From contig CAOLHI010000024.1 of NCBI GenBank assembly GCA_948474755.1, positions 806,001 through 870,000 of the forward strand: DNA of 64,000 bases. The letters run 5' to 3'. The stretch comes from Ctenosaura bakeri. Taxonomy: Eukaryota > Chordata > Lepidosauria > Squamata > Iguanidae. This document shows, piece by piece, positions 10,618-21,358 of the stretch; the stretch's first letter is position 1, and each line of letters starts with the position of its first letter. Both the position numbers and the translations under genes were made by a program. The notes under the pieces are model-generated. The model was not told the DNA's origin and made no database searches. It saw nothing but the letters and a program-made list of their open reading frames with translations.

Positions 10618-10833
10618 GGGGCAAAGGGGATGGGGGAGGGCTTGTGCATACATTTGCTTGGGAGGGAGAGAAGGGGATGGGACAGGAGGAGTGCATGTGG
10701 GTGAAGGGGATGGGACAGGAGGAGGGCACACACCTTTGTTCACTTGTGCAGGAGGCAGGACAGGATGTGAGAAGAGGGCATGCCTGCATTCACCCACTTG
10801 CACAGGCAGGAAGGGGAAGGGGAAGGGGATGGG
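10618..10833 (+). other. G-quadruplex-forming runs
   Basis: Two canonical four-run motifs are visible: 10618-10640 (GGGG, GGGG, GGGGG, GGG with 4-, 2- and 1-nt loops) and 10813-10833 (GGGG, GGGG, GGGG, GGG with 2-nt loops). CAND1 is transcribed from the other strand, so the G-rich strand is the non-template strand only for plus-strand transcription. Confidence 0.75.
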
Positions 10834-10990
10834 ATGGTGTCCCCTTTCTCCCTCCTCCCACTCCATCCCCTTCTCTCCTTCCTGCCCATGCAAGTGAGTA
10901 AAGGAACAAATTCATGGCTAGGCCCAACCACTGTGACAATACACTACTTTTGTGTGTGTGTTAAATAAGATTGGAGGGAGGCTTATCACA

Positions 10991-11170
10991 GGCTTTTTCC
11001 ACACAACACTCTTATAGCACGATTGTTCCACTTTCAACCTCCTAGGGAATCCTGGGGTTTGCAGCTTCGAGAGGGGCCAGCTGGCCCCTCTCGAAGCTAC
11101 AAACCCAAGGATTCCCTAGGAGGTTGAAAGTGGAATAAGCGCACTATAAGAGTGTTGTGTGGAAAAGGTC
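10991..11170. mobile_element. Palindromic MITE, copy A
   Basis: Two arms of about 90 bp are nearly perfect inverted copies meeting at GGGGCCAGCTGGCCCC. Each arm runs from a GGCTTTTTCC-type end through CCACTTTCAACCTCCTAGGG to CTTCGAGAGGGGCC. It is related to the copies at 14942, 16304 and 25056. Confidence 0.9.
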
Positions 11171-12884
11171 ATAGTTGCTTTTTTCCCACCTTGGTGGAGA
11201 TCATGTACCTCTAACCCCAGCAAAAATAGAAGATCAACTGTATCTGGGATCGCAGATCAAAATGCAATTGCTAGTCCCAATTAAAGCACCAAGTGAATCA
11301 GTGGCTTACATAAATGTTGACTTACCATTCAGTAATTGATTCAATAGTCCTACTTTAGCTGGGACCAGCATTTGGATTTATTTATTTATGTCCTGCCTTT
11401 CTCTGTGTTCAGGACTCAAGATGGATAGAGGCAATTACATATGCTGCCTTTTAAGGTAGGAAACCAAGCTAGAAATTATATAAAAACAGCATAATAAAAC
11501 ATTGGAAATAATAATACAAAACTATGTCACGAACAGAAAAGTATGACTATTTAGTTTGGTTTTATTAACCGGGAGTTGGTTGATAAATGTTACATAGGTG
11601 TCTCATTTTCATGTCTCCTTACTAGTCTACGTGTCCTTCAAAAGCTACAGTGGTTACAAAACTAAGTGTAAATTTCTTCTGTTCCTTTTGGGATTACGAA
11701 AGATTCTCTAAACCTTAAAAAGGATCAATATTACAGTACTGTTCTGTTTTTCTATGGCTTAGGAAGTATAGCATAGTTGTGGGAAATATTTCAGAAGTCC
11801 TGCTCCTGGTACACCCAAACTGCTGTATTCCTAATTATGGAACCATTTACTGCAATCCCAACCGCTCTGTAAGAATGAATGCTGGCTCTTGCTGAACATG
11901 TTTCGTTTGATTTTAATTGAATGTATTTTAATGTTTTAATTATATTCTCTTAACATTTAAGAGCATATCTGAGAATCTTAGGTAAAGAATGGAAAATAAA
12001 TTAAGTATCAAATAAATGTATAAACAACAGCAACACGGAAAGGCACGAACCAAGTTTGACACTCAACTAATATAACAAGTGGCAAACTGCAAGGAGGAAT
12101 GAATCTGGAGAAATTATCACCTACTGACTCTAAACAAAGAATCCTAAAGAAGCACTTGAATCCACATTTTAGCAATAACTACCTATTCTTGAGCTCTAAG
12201 CACCACCCCTAACCAAAACACATTAACTGCAAGTATAAAAAGCTCATTTACATTGTAAAAGACAATTAAACCAGATCAAGCAACCTTGAATACACACATA
12301 TAGAGGTATATGTGCATTCTGGCTGTGACTATTGTTAGCCACCTTAAGTCCCATTGTCAGGAGAAAGACAGGATATAAATTAATATAATTATAATAACAG
12401 CAGCAGCTCTGTTCTAAACTGGCAGAAATAAGTGTGTAGTGTTCAAACTAAAATTCAGTGAAGAGGTATCCTTTTAAACCATTACATTTTACCTCTTCTT
12501 CCAGAACAATGACAAGGGCTAAACCTAAGAAATCTTGAAAGTATTAACACTTTCAAACAACTAATAAAGTGGGGGTTCTCTCTTATGCTACATTTCAAAT
12601 GTGTTTATATAGTACTAAAGACATTGAAAGTTACTTTTCTCCAGTAACATACCATTACAACTAAAAGCTGTATTCCTGAAATCTGTGGTTGTTCAATACT
12701 GCATTAAAAGCATCTTATGAAATCATTATATATTAAGTTATTCTCAGCTATCCAGTGCAGTATATTGGCAAACGCTTCTTTCACGTACGTATTCTCTAAT
12801 GCCTGTGTTCTACTAAAAATGCATTAGTACACTAATGACACCTCTCATTCTACTACACTTCAAGGAAGTTGTTTAAATCCTAAA

Positions 12885-13620
12885 CTGGTGCCTGTCATTA
12901 GTAATGGACTGGAAGAGGGTGAACAAATGAAAACAAAAGGCAGACAAGACAGAGGTGCTCCTGGCCAGGTAAAAGGCAGATCAGGAAAGAGGGATTCATC
13001 AGTGCTGGATGGAGCTACCCTCTCCTTGAAAATGCAGATTTGCAGCCTGGATGTACTCTTGGCTCCAGCCTTGAAGCTCAGGTTTCAACTGTGACCAGGT
13101 CAGCATTTACAGTTAAGGCTTGTACATCAGCTGCACCCTAGAAATGATTTGGCTAAAGAAACACCTGTTTCAGTTACATCCTGTATGGATTACTGTGACA
13201 CACCAGTGTTGGACTGTCTTTGAAGAGTGCTCAGAAAGTCCAGCTAGCCCAAAGAGTTGCAGACAGATCAGGAGCTAGCTACAGGGACCACACAACTCAC
13301 TTGTTGCAACAGCTCCACTGCCTGCTGGTGTGTTTCCAGGCACAATTCAAAATGCAGAGCTATAAAAGTCTATATAGACTATATCTCCACATATAAGCCT
13401 ATATAGACTGTATCTCCACATATAAGCCTACTTGTGTTTTGAGATCTGGGAAAGCATTTCTCAGGCACATCAGGTGGGAACACAGAAGAAGGGGTTGGTA
13501 GTGGCTAGTCTTAGGGTCTAAGACTCTGTTCTTAGAGAAGCTGGACTGGTGCCCTCTTGGTCATCCTTCCACAGGCAGGTGCTTGTTTCAGCAGCTTTCT
13601 GAGGAAACTCTGCTCATGAG
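12885..13620 (+). mobile_element. L2-like LINE fragment (reverse transcriptase end)
   Basis: The motif order AAAAGGCAGATCAGGAAA, GATTTGCAGCCTGGATGTAC, TTACTGTGACACACCAGTGT, CAGCTCCACTGCCTGCTGGT matches the L2-like copy at 33010-33470 segment by segment. Translated scraps such as CSLDVLLAPAL fit the C-terminal reverse-transcriptase region of L2/CR1-clade LINEs. Reading frames are broken. Confidence 0.7.
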
Positions 13621-13835
13621 GAAAGACCTTAAACAATAGTTTGTACGGTTTATATTCTTTTTTAAATTGTTATGCTTCTAATTTTATTAATACTTTAATT
13701 ATACTTTTAAACTTTTAATAATAATGATCAGTGAGACGAAGAGAAAAGGTTTACAGAAGCCTAATACAGATGTGAGACACATGACACATTGCCTATGTTG
13801 TATTATTATCTGTGCAGCATATTTGTTGTTTTTTA

Positions 13836-14000
13836 TCTTCATTTTTATCACTTCTATCTTATGGTGACCCTAAAGCAAAACTATCACTGGGTCTTCCAGG
13901 TGATGAGAATGTATGACATGCCCAAAGTCACCCACTGGGTTTCCATGGCTGAGCAGGGAAGCCGTGGTCTTCAAGGTCACAGACCAACACTCTAAACAAC
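13836..14000 (-). mobile_element. tRNA-derived SINE with BovB-type tail
   Basis: The minus strand reads a degraded tRNA-like head, then CCCAGTGGGTGACTTTGGGC-type body in reverse and GGTCACCATAAG at the end. It belongs to the same family as the copies at 17673-17894 and 62783-63003. The head is on the right, the tail on the left. Confidence 0.65.
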
Positions 14001-14199
14001 TGGCTCTCATGTAGTATTTTACTACTGCTTTATTGCATTTTATTCTACAAGCATTACTATCATTAGCTAACTTGAGCAACACAGAGTAGAAAAGCAGAAT
14101 GCAAATATAATAAAATAGTAGCTCAAGACCATACCTATACGTCTCCATGCTCCTTCCATTTTCCAAGCATACACACAGCTTCTTTTTTATAGTTAATTA

Positions 14200-14760
14200 G
14201 AACTGAACATTATTTATTCACTTAATTTGCATTCTGTCTTTCTCCCAATATGGGACTCAAAAGTGGCTCAAAATCTGAGTTAAAACAAAGTTAAAACAAT
14301 AGATAGTACAAACGATAAAAAAATTAAGCATCATACTAAAAACATTAATTTGAAATATTTTTAAAACACAGTTAAAACATACCAATAATAATACTAATAA
14401 AAATATAACTACAACACACAGCAATTAAAAAAAACCTTCTGCAAGAGATAGTTGGCACTCAAAGGCATGGACAGACAGAAAAGTCCTCACCTGCCTGTGA
14501 AAAAGGGAATGTCACAGTCTTGGAGCAGACACTGAGAAGGCTCTCTCTATGTTCTCACCAAAAGTGCCTATCATGGTGGTGGGATTGAAAGAAAGCCCAT
14601 CCACAAGGACCTTAAAACTCCAGTAGGCTCATGCTGGGAGATATAGTCTTTCAGACAGACTGAACCCAAGACATATATAAGCATTTTATAGGTCAAAACC
14701 AGTACTATGAATTGTACCCAGTTATTTCAGTCTACCTGTCCATCAACAACCTTACTGAGG
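14200..14760 (+). repeat. LINE-derived interspersed repeat
   Basis: It starts with TTTATTCACTTAATTTGCAT and TCTTTCTCCCAATATGGGAC, the antisense of a tail found on many squamate LINEs. It continues through GAGAAGGCTCTCTCT and TATAGGTCAAAACCAGTACT, which I recognise as a recurrent squamate repeat of uncertain class. No coding frame survives. Confidence 0.5.
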
Positions 14761-14941
14761 AGTTCTGTATTGTTTCATCTGGAATTGTAAGACACATAAC
14801 AGGGTCTTAGAAAGAAGAAAGAAATACAAAAAGGAATCATGTAGCACCTCTGAGAGTGAGAGGAGTCTGCAGCATAAGCTTTCACAGTCATGGATGCAAG
14901 TGGCATCTGATGAAACTTATGCTATCAAATTCTTTCTTTGA

Positions 14942-15100
14942 GGCCATTTCCACACTACACTGTTATAGTGCTGTTATTCCACTTTCAACATCCTATGGAA
15001 TTCTGGGATTTGTAGTTGAGGGGGGCATTCAAAATTCTCAGCCAGAGAGCTCTCTGGCCTCAGTAAACTACAAAACCCAAAATTTAGTGTGGAAATGGCC
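14942..15100. mobile_element. Palindromic MITE, copy B
   Basis: The ends are GGCCATTTCCACACTACA and, reversed, GGCCATTTCCACACTAAA. The arms share TTCCACTTTCAACATCCTAT and ATTCTGGGATTTGTAGTT with copies A and D. The two arms have diverged and part of the right arm is missing. Confidence 0.85.
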
Positions 15101-16303
15101 CAAGTCTCAAAAATGCTACAGGATTCCTTTCTATCTTTATATACACATATAGACTAATACAGCTATGCCTTTGAACATTTATACAGAACAAACCTTCATG
15201 TATAAAATATGCAACATGCATTCAGAGACATATCTTTTAAAAGTAAGCACACATGTAACACTGTCATATCTAATGATGAGACATCATTTGCTTCCAAGTG
15301 TATTTTCTGTGTTATTTTTAGTGAGTATGAGCTGGCCGTTTAAAATCTCGACAGTGAATGGCAAGTCTCAAGGAAATAATGTCACTGTCAAAGCTTCCCC
15401 CCCCCCCTTAACATATAAATGACCAAGCACTGCATTGTCTATACCAAAATATAAGCACTATAGTATTGCCTGCCACTATAGTATTGTCTATGTAGAGCTC
15501 TGCAGAAAAATACAGTGAAACTCATTTTGGCATTTTATTTTTATTAGCTTTCCATATATTTTTTTCCATTAGTCAAATCAAGAGAAAAGAACTATGGATT
15601 TACAGCACTCCATGTATGTTCTGCGGTTTTTTGAAAAAGTATCATCTTAGGCTAGATCAAGAAGTACAGAAGAGAAAATGTCTATCTGTGTTCTGGTAGC
15701 TCCTATAGGTTACGGATATCTGTAACCTCATCCTAATATGTTTACTTTAAAAAAGAATCCCAGTGAACTGAGTTGGGGTACTTCCTCAGTTGGGGTACCT
15801 TCCAGGTATGCTTTGGACTACAATCAGCTTACTATAACCTCTAAACTTTAGAAGGAAAGTTTTAATATCTCTAGGAAACTTAAAAGGAAAGTTTTAGTAA
15901 AGTCTGCAATGTCAGGCAGGTAACTTATCGCCACGATCAGGCTACTTAAATCCCATTTTCTACAGCAGACCCAGAAACAAACCCTGCAGAGTTCGGATGC
16001 AAGAGCTGAACTAAATTCAAATCCAACAAGAATACCAAGTTTTATCTACTGATACTGTCCGATGGGAGAGACGTTCTAGAGCACATAGGTTAGACGTCCT
16101 CAAAGACAAATTAATGCAATCTAAGAGAAGTCTCAGACAATAGATCTTCTCCATTTTTATGTTCAAATGAACAGAATTCGCTTTGCAAGCACTTTCAAAG
16201 AGAACTTAAAATAAAACAAGGCATCTGGTTACAATCCCAAATTTACGACGGAACAAGGCCGGCTCAACACATTTATTCCTTCATGCAAACGTTCAGAGAC
16301 TAT

Positions 16304-16434
16304 GGCCATTTCCGCACTAGCCTGTTATAGCGGGATGATTCCACTTTCAACCTCCCGAAACTGCAAACCCCAGGATTCCAGAGGAGGTTGAAAGTGGAAT
16401 CATCCCGCTATAACAGGCTAGTGCGGAAATGGCC
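16304..16434. mobile_element. Palindromic MITE, copy C (near-perfect hairpin by the CAND1 promoter)
   Basis: The two ends read GGCCATTTCCGCACTAGCCT in opposite orientations, and the arms stay almost perfectly complementary for about 60 bp each side of a short centre around AACTGCAAACCCC. Strong arm identity suggests a young copy or gene conversion between the arms. It lies about 400 bp inside intron 1. Confidence 0.92.
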
Positions 16435-16836
16435 TGAAATAAGGAGCTTGTTTAGAAAAACGTCTGGTAAACGTCGCCGAGCAGTAAGTACACAGACACA
16501 GAAAACGCCACACCCGGGAAGTGGGAGAACAAACTTGCAGGCAACTTTCGGAACGCGACGGACACCAAAACGACCGAGCTGAAGCCGGGCTCCGACTCGC
16601 AGTTCTGCCGTGAGGAGCCAGGCGTGGGGCCTCCCGTCCTCCAGCTGGGACGGGCCTCGACCCGGGCCCGGGTGGGGCGGAAAGCACCGAGAGAGGGGAC
16701 CGAAAAGGCCGCGGCCTGCCCGGCGAAGGCCCGAAAACGTGCCCCCGCGGAGGTTTTGGGAAAGGACGCGAGCGGGCCTCCGGCTCTAGGCTGCGCGCCG
16801 GAGGCTCCGTGAACAGGGCCGGCGCCGGGCTCTCAC

Positions 16837-16904
16837 CTGAAGTCCTTGTCGCTCGACGTCATTTTCTCCAGCAGGTTGGAGATGTGGTACGAGGCGCTCG
16901 CCAT
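16837..16904 (-). CDS. CAND1: CAND1 coding exon 1 with start codon
   Basis: The 68-nt coding part encodes MASASYHISNLLEKMTSSDK followed by DF and the first two bases of Arg23, the known CAND1 N-terminus. The ATG sits in a strong Kozak setting (G at -3, G at +4: GACATGG). The donor is AG|GTGAGA. Codon use is GC-rich because the exon lies in the CpG island. Confidence 0.97.
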
Positions 16905-17384
16905 GTCGATGGTCCCGCTGAGGGCCGCGTCTCGCCGGCTCCGCGTCGCCCAGGGCTAAGTGAGGCGAGGGGAGGCGGAGGGGAACAGGGAGGGCCGTCC
17001 GGCGAGGGAGCGCGGCGGCGGCGGCGCCTGCTCGGCGGCGGTTCCGTGCGAGCCTTTGCCCGAGGCGGGGGTGAGACACGGCGAGGGAGGGGAGGATCAG
17101 CGCGCGCGCCGTGGAGAAGTCAGTACCATCGCCGGCGGATGGCAATCGCGCGGGAAAAAGGCGGGGAGGAACGAGAGCGAACAAACGACCTCCCTTTACC
17201 CCCGCTGCTTCCAGACGAATGGAGGAGGAGGAGGAGGAGGACCCGAGAGTCCACCGTCTGTTGCCTCGCGCTCGGCCCCGGGGTCAAAGTTCAAGGAGGC
17301 CCTCGCGGGAAGAGCGCGCCAACGTTGCTGTCTCCGGAGCCTCCAATTGGCTTCCCCGCCCTACCGTGGGCGGGCTAGCTCGCG

Positions 17385-17392
17385 TGACGTCA
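17385..17392. promoter_or_regulatory. Palindromic CRE (TGACGTCA)
   Basis: A full CREB/ATF-type site lies about 480 bp upstream of the CAND1 ATG inside the CpG island. Its presence is certain, its use is inferred. Confidence 0.6.
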
Positions 17393-17672
17393 AGACGCAC
17401 GCGGCGCACAGCGTGCGCGAGGGGGGACGGTTAGTAAGCAGAAGGGGAGGGAAAACCTCGTTCGAAGGCGAGGCGGGGTGGGAGAAAACACCTCTGTTCC
17501 CGGCATGCAATTCTTTCAGGGATTACAGTTGTGATGTGAGGCTTAGAACGGTGTGGAGGGAGGGAAGCGTCGTTCGCGGGGGATCATGGGAGGCAGAGGA
17601 GATGTGTCGCAGGGCTTTTGTGAGAGGAGGGGTGTGTGTGTGTGGGATGAGAAAGGTGTATGTTGCGTATAT

Positions 17673-17894
17673 AGGTAGTGGTTTGAGCGCTGGGCTACGG
17701 TTGGGAGAGCGGGGTTCGAATCCCTTCATGGTCATGAATTACCCGCTGGGTGAGTTTAGGGAAGCCACGTTCTTTCAGTCTCTGAGGAGGGCAAAAGCGA
17801 ACGCCCTCTGAACAAATCTTGCCAAGGAAACCCCACAGTGGTTCGCCTGAGGGTCGACATAAGTCGAAAATGTCATGAAGACACACAACAGCAA
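17673..17894 (+). mobile_element. tRNA-derived SINE, ACA-tailed, at the CpG-island edge
   Basis: The head contains TAGTGGTTTGAGC (A-box region) and a perfect B-box GGTTCGAATCC at 17713-17723. The body ends CGCCTGAGGGTCGACATAAG and the tail is ACACACAACAGCAA. This is the squamate SINE type mobilised by BovB. Both Pol III boxes look recognisable, so it could still bind TFIIIC. Confidence 0.85.
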
Positions 17895-18350
17895 TGTTTG
17901 TCTTCAGGTATAGGAGTTAGTGGTGCTCCCGCGACATCCACAAAGTTTGGGCAACAGTATAGCACGGGTTCATGTTCAGTTAACTGGTAGTTCTGCCCAG
18001 TTTCCTTTAAAAGAAAGTCAGGTTAAGTTTCCTATTAGCATCTGTTACCATGTGTTTTTTTTAAACAACGATGTCAGTTCACTAGAACATGTCAACCTAG
18101 AAATGAATAAGGTGACACTCTTCCAGTCACGCACCTAGGCTTTGCAGCTACTTGTTACCCTATCTGTATGTTATGTGTATACATACACACACCGTATACA
18201 AATTTTATTTTAAAATGCTGTGGAAAAGGAGTCTTCTGAGGACCAGCCATGACAAGCGCAAGGTGTAATGTATCGCTCTGTGTTTTTTCGTTTGGATTTG
18301 GTTAACCCCAGCCATATGCTCCCAAAAACAAAACAGCAGACAAAACAAAC
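17895..18350. other. Intergenic, no feature recognised
   Basis: The sequence upstream of CAND1 becomes AT-rich. A short alternating TATGTGTATACATACACACAC tract (about 18170-18192) is the only structure I see. Confidence 0.7.
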
Positions 18351-18498
18351 AATTGCTCCCTCCCACCCAGAGACTACACAAGTATAAGTATTCTATCTCA
18401 CTTCCATGTCACCAGATCCTCTGAAGATGCCAGCCACAGATGCAGGCAAAACATCAGGAGAACATACTAATAGAAAGCCAGGAAAACCAACAACCTAT
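18351..18498 (+). mobile_element. Penelope-like terminal repeat fragment with degraded hammerhead
   Basis: It matches the right terminus of the intron-2 Penelope copy, from AATTGCTCCCTCCC through CTGAAGATGCCAGCC to a CAACAACC end. The hammerhead-like core reads CTGAAGA (18421-18427), a helix II with one mismatch, then AAAACATC in place of GAAACGTC, so it has lost key bases. Confidence 0.75.
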
Positions 18499-21200
18499 AA
18501 AAATATAGACTGGTTGGTAGGTTTTGTCTGTAATAGTCAAGTAGTCTACAGCAGCTTATTTTCAGGATGTTTTTGTTCAGGAAGTGGAGTGTAAATATTA
18601 ATATTTTGGAAATAATTAGGAGTTCATATACATAGAGAAGTATCCTTTTAGCTCAATATATCTTGTACAAGTGATTAATTCAGTTCAGATGTTACCACAG
18701 GGAAGTCTGATTCTTTAATAGAAACTAAACCAAAAATCCTATATCTGGTTGAGAATAAATTCAATTGAAAATTGATTTATTTCTGACTAGATGTATATGG
18801 GGCTAGTGCTGAGTCAGGATAGGTGAAATGTGAATACACAAAACACTTGCAAGTCCCAAGGATCCTACACAGCATAGTTAATGATGTGGCATGCTGGGAC
18901 TTTCATTTCAGCAGTTCTTAGGTGACTATCCTTTATGCGCCCCTGTGCTAAATTGTTATTTGAGAGAAATATAGTATTTACAACTAATTATATAATAATA
19001 GTAACTTTTTTTTAAGATCTTCAGTTTTTATCGAACCTGGTCCTGAACTGCTTTTGGTGATGGTTCAGTTTGTTTAAATTGAAAGGGAAGTTGTCTAGTA
19101 TGTGACTATGGCTGGAATCCTATAGTAGGATTCCTGCAATAAGCACCACTGAAATAATTTCTGAATACACCTGTATGTGATTGCACTTACATGTCATCTG
19201 TCATTCAGGTCTTTTTGTCCATGGTTTTGTATTTTGTATTTCTTGTGGTTGTGAACAACTGTAAACTTTTATCATTGACCACAATGCTCCCTAGTTTTTT
19301 CTCTATGTAAATAGATTTGTCTTATGTTTTTTTTCCCTCCAGTCAGTCACACATTCACCTTAATCCACTGTATCTTTAACAGACTCTTGGGGTCTGAGAA
19401 CTTTCCCAGTTTCACTGAGGTTGTACTCTTAAAAATACTTACCTTGGGTGCAACTTCATTGAACTTAATGTTACTGACTTAAACTGCGAGTATTAAAAAA
19501 ATGAGGTGGAAATAAAATCTGATAAAATAAAATCCTTGAGGTTTTCTTCCACATAGTACTGTAAGAGAAACCTTGCTTATGGTTATAGTAGTGTGCAGAT
19601 TACTTTGAAAAGAGCTTCACTGTGGAACCCACTGTGAACAACTTAGATTACAAGATTTTGTTTTTGTTTTTTTTTGTTCTTTTTTAGCTGTTTGCACTTT
19701 TCCTTTTAATGCACTCTCTCACAGAACATAAGGGAAAAAAACAAATGCAAAGTTTGGTGGCATGCTTTCTTCCTCAAAGATCTGGATTTTTTCCTTTTCA
19801 TTAACTGTAGAATCTCAAGAAGTCTCTCAGATCTACATAGCCATCTTGAAAGCTGCATTTCTAGTGAAACCCCAGTGACAATTTCTTGAAAGAAGCAAAA
19901 CAATGAATTCCTTTTAAAAAAATCACCATACCCACAACTAGCACTTCCAGAAAAAACATCATTTTGAAAGAGGGATCATATATAGAAATTTCCATAAATT
20001 GTGATGTAGGTTTGTATGTAAACATTTTCTTTACCTCTTGCATGTAACAGATCTTTAGCAGTAACCCTACTAAAGTTTATCATAATTTGAAATCTAAATA
20101 TTAATGTAAGGTTTCTAGGCTTCTGCAAATAGTAGCCTCAACTAGCCAAAATTCTTGGGCACAGCAATAGGTACAGTAGTATGTTGTCTTCCCCTTCTCT
20201 GTCTCAGTCCACTGAGAGGTCAGTGGACCTTCAGTTTTAGATATAATACTGGTTACTTCTCTAAAATGTGCATGATGTGCTGTTTAATATTAGCAACAGT
20301 TCTCAGAACTCCTTAGCACAATGCACTTCTGTTATATTGTGTGTATTAATGTCACTGTTTTCCCCATTCATTCACATAATGGAATCCAAGTCTTGGTATA
20401 TGTAGATAAAATTGCTTAAAATTTGAATGGTAGAAGTTGGCTAGTAATAAATGATGGCTTGGTGACAGTGTTATGGTGTTTCGTTAGAGATTAAATTTTG
20501 GTTATTGTTGTTGTTTCAGTGCCCTAATGTAGATTACAAGATTTTGGAGTTCACATATTCTTTGCCTGTAGAATATGAGAACTATTCTTTCTGTTATGAG
20601 ATGGAATATTTGGATTGATCAGATTTTTCCTTCCTTTGATATTCACTAATATTTTGAAAGCATGGTTGCACTGAAGAAAACAGTGGTTTCATATCAACGC
20701 AGGTTATCAACCTATAATAATTAGTGTTTTTGCCACAACACCAAAAGTGTGTCCAAAGCCAAAACTCATATACATGCTGTCATCCACAGCTGCGAGCCAT
20801 AGAACAAATAGCCTCCATATAAGAAGCATATTATCAAGTGATACTGTACAAGGAACTACATAGACAAGCTGCAGTTTATAGGTGGAGTACAATACCATTC
20901 AGTTCCAAGAACAGTGAGTGAGTCATTACACTGATGGAGCTGATCAGCTAAGAAAAGTGCACCAAGAGGCCACAAGTTGTAGGCTGACTTTACGCACACT
21001 GTATTTAATTCACTTAGACTCTTAAAACAATGAATTAACTACACTATTGGATATATCAAAATGAATGTTTGCTGTTTCCAATCTATTCTGTTTTTATTTA
21101 TTGGTTCATGTCTGGCTACCTCTGAGTGGTGTTCAGTATAGACTCCTCCTACTAGCTAAACAAAAATGAGACTGTCATTAATACTGGGGAGTACTATTGG
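18499..21200. other. Intergenic, mostly unique sequence
   Basis: No exon or intact repeat is recognised. Faint pieces of a short dispersed repeat (AATCCTA…CATTGAACTTAATG type) occur near 19110-19180 and 19440-19490. Confidence 0.6.
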
Positions 21201-21208
21201 CTAGGTAC

Positions 21209-21350
21209 TAGGATTCCCCAGTGAAATAAGGGACAGGGCTCCTGTACCTTTAATGGTTGTATAGAAGAGGCAATACCTGCTGAAATTCCTTTTTCTACAC
21301 AAGCATTAAAGGTACAGGAGCCCTATCCCTTATTGCATGTGACAACCCTA
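21209..21350. mobile_element. hAT MITE with 8-bp target duplication
   Basis: The two arms are inverted copies sharing AGGGCTCCTGTACCTTTAAT, and the element is 142 bp. It is flanked by CTAGGTAC (21201-21208) and CTAGGTGC (21351-21358), a 7/8 match, which fits the 8-bp duplication made by hAT transposases. The arms extend to TAGGATTCCCCAGTG and, reversed, TAGGGTTGTCACATG. Confidence 0.9.
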
Positions 21351-21358
21351 CTAGGTGC

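Larger units (their letters stand above)
10558..11240. mobile_element. Tigger-like non-autonomous element with G-rich interior
   Basis: The left end is CAGTAGGCCCTCCACATTTG after TA (10556-10557). The right end, read in reverse, is CAGTTGATCTTCTATTTTTG before TA (11241-11242). The interior (about 10610-10900) is a G-rich tract with repeated GGGGATGGGACAGGAGG. A palindromic MITE (10991-11170) is inserted in its right part. No transposase is encoded. Confidence 0.6.
10212..16836 (-). other. CAND1: CAND1 intron 1
   Basis: The 6,625-bp first intron contains a Tigger-like element, two intact and one further palindromic MITE, an L2-like fragment, a SINE and a LINE-derived repeat, listed below. The segments 11243-12880 (apart from short LINE-tail scraps at 11370-11410 and 12330-12395), 13625-13835 and 15101-16303 show nothing I can identify. 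A C-run sits at 15397-15407. Confidence 0.9.
1938..16904 (-). other. CAND1: CAND1 gene locus (5' part, six coding exons)
   Basis: CAND1 (TIP120A) is a HEAT-repeat protein that wraps unneddylated cullin-RBX1 and exchanges substrate receptors on cullin-RING ubiquitin ligases, in cytosol and nucleus. The coding exons, in transcript order, are 16904-16837, 10211-10068, 5002-4848, 3093-2970, 2397-2141 and 2043-1938. They sum to 854 nt, or 284 codons plus two bases, and join in frame with GT/AG borders throughout. The encoded residues 1-285 match vertebrate CAND1 nearly identically from memory and correspond to the N-terminal HEAT repeats that contact the cullin C-terminal and RBX1 side. The family is about 1,230 residues long, so roughly three quarters of the protein lies outside the window. 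No frameshift or stop is seen. Intron phases are 2, 2, 1, 2, 1, 2. Confidence 0.97.
16540..17480 (-). promoter_or_regulatory. CAND1: CAND1 CpG-island promoter and 5' UTR
   Basis: GC content rises sharply and CpG dinucleotides are dense, unlike the AT-rich flanks. The island covers coding exon 1 and the upstream sequence. Within it are a palindromic CRE TGACGTCA (17385-17392), CCAATTGG (17343-17350), GC boxes near 17354-17361 and 17368-17374, and a GGA-repeat (17220-17242). I see no TATA box at a convincing place. The transcription start cannot be fixed from sequence alone; it probably lies between 16920 and 17340. Confidence 0.85.

Noticed and set aside
16786..17184. 132-codon minus-strand frame overlapping the CAND1 start
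   Set aside because: It is the wrong frame over exon 1. It could be an upstream ORF only if transcription starts above 17184, which cannot be judged here.
17700..17730. A tRNA gene, from the B-box
   Set aside because: The surrounding sequence cannot fold as a full tRNA and carries a SINE body and tail.
16960..17811. 283-codon and 189-codon open frames on the plus strand at the CpG island
   Set aside because: GC-rich sequence suppresses stops. The frames are arginine/glycine-rich, run antisense to CAND1 exon 1 and into a SINE, and match no family I know.
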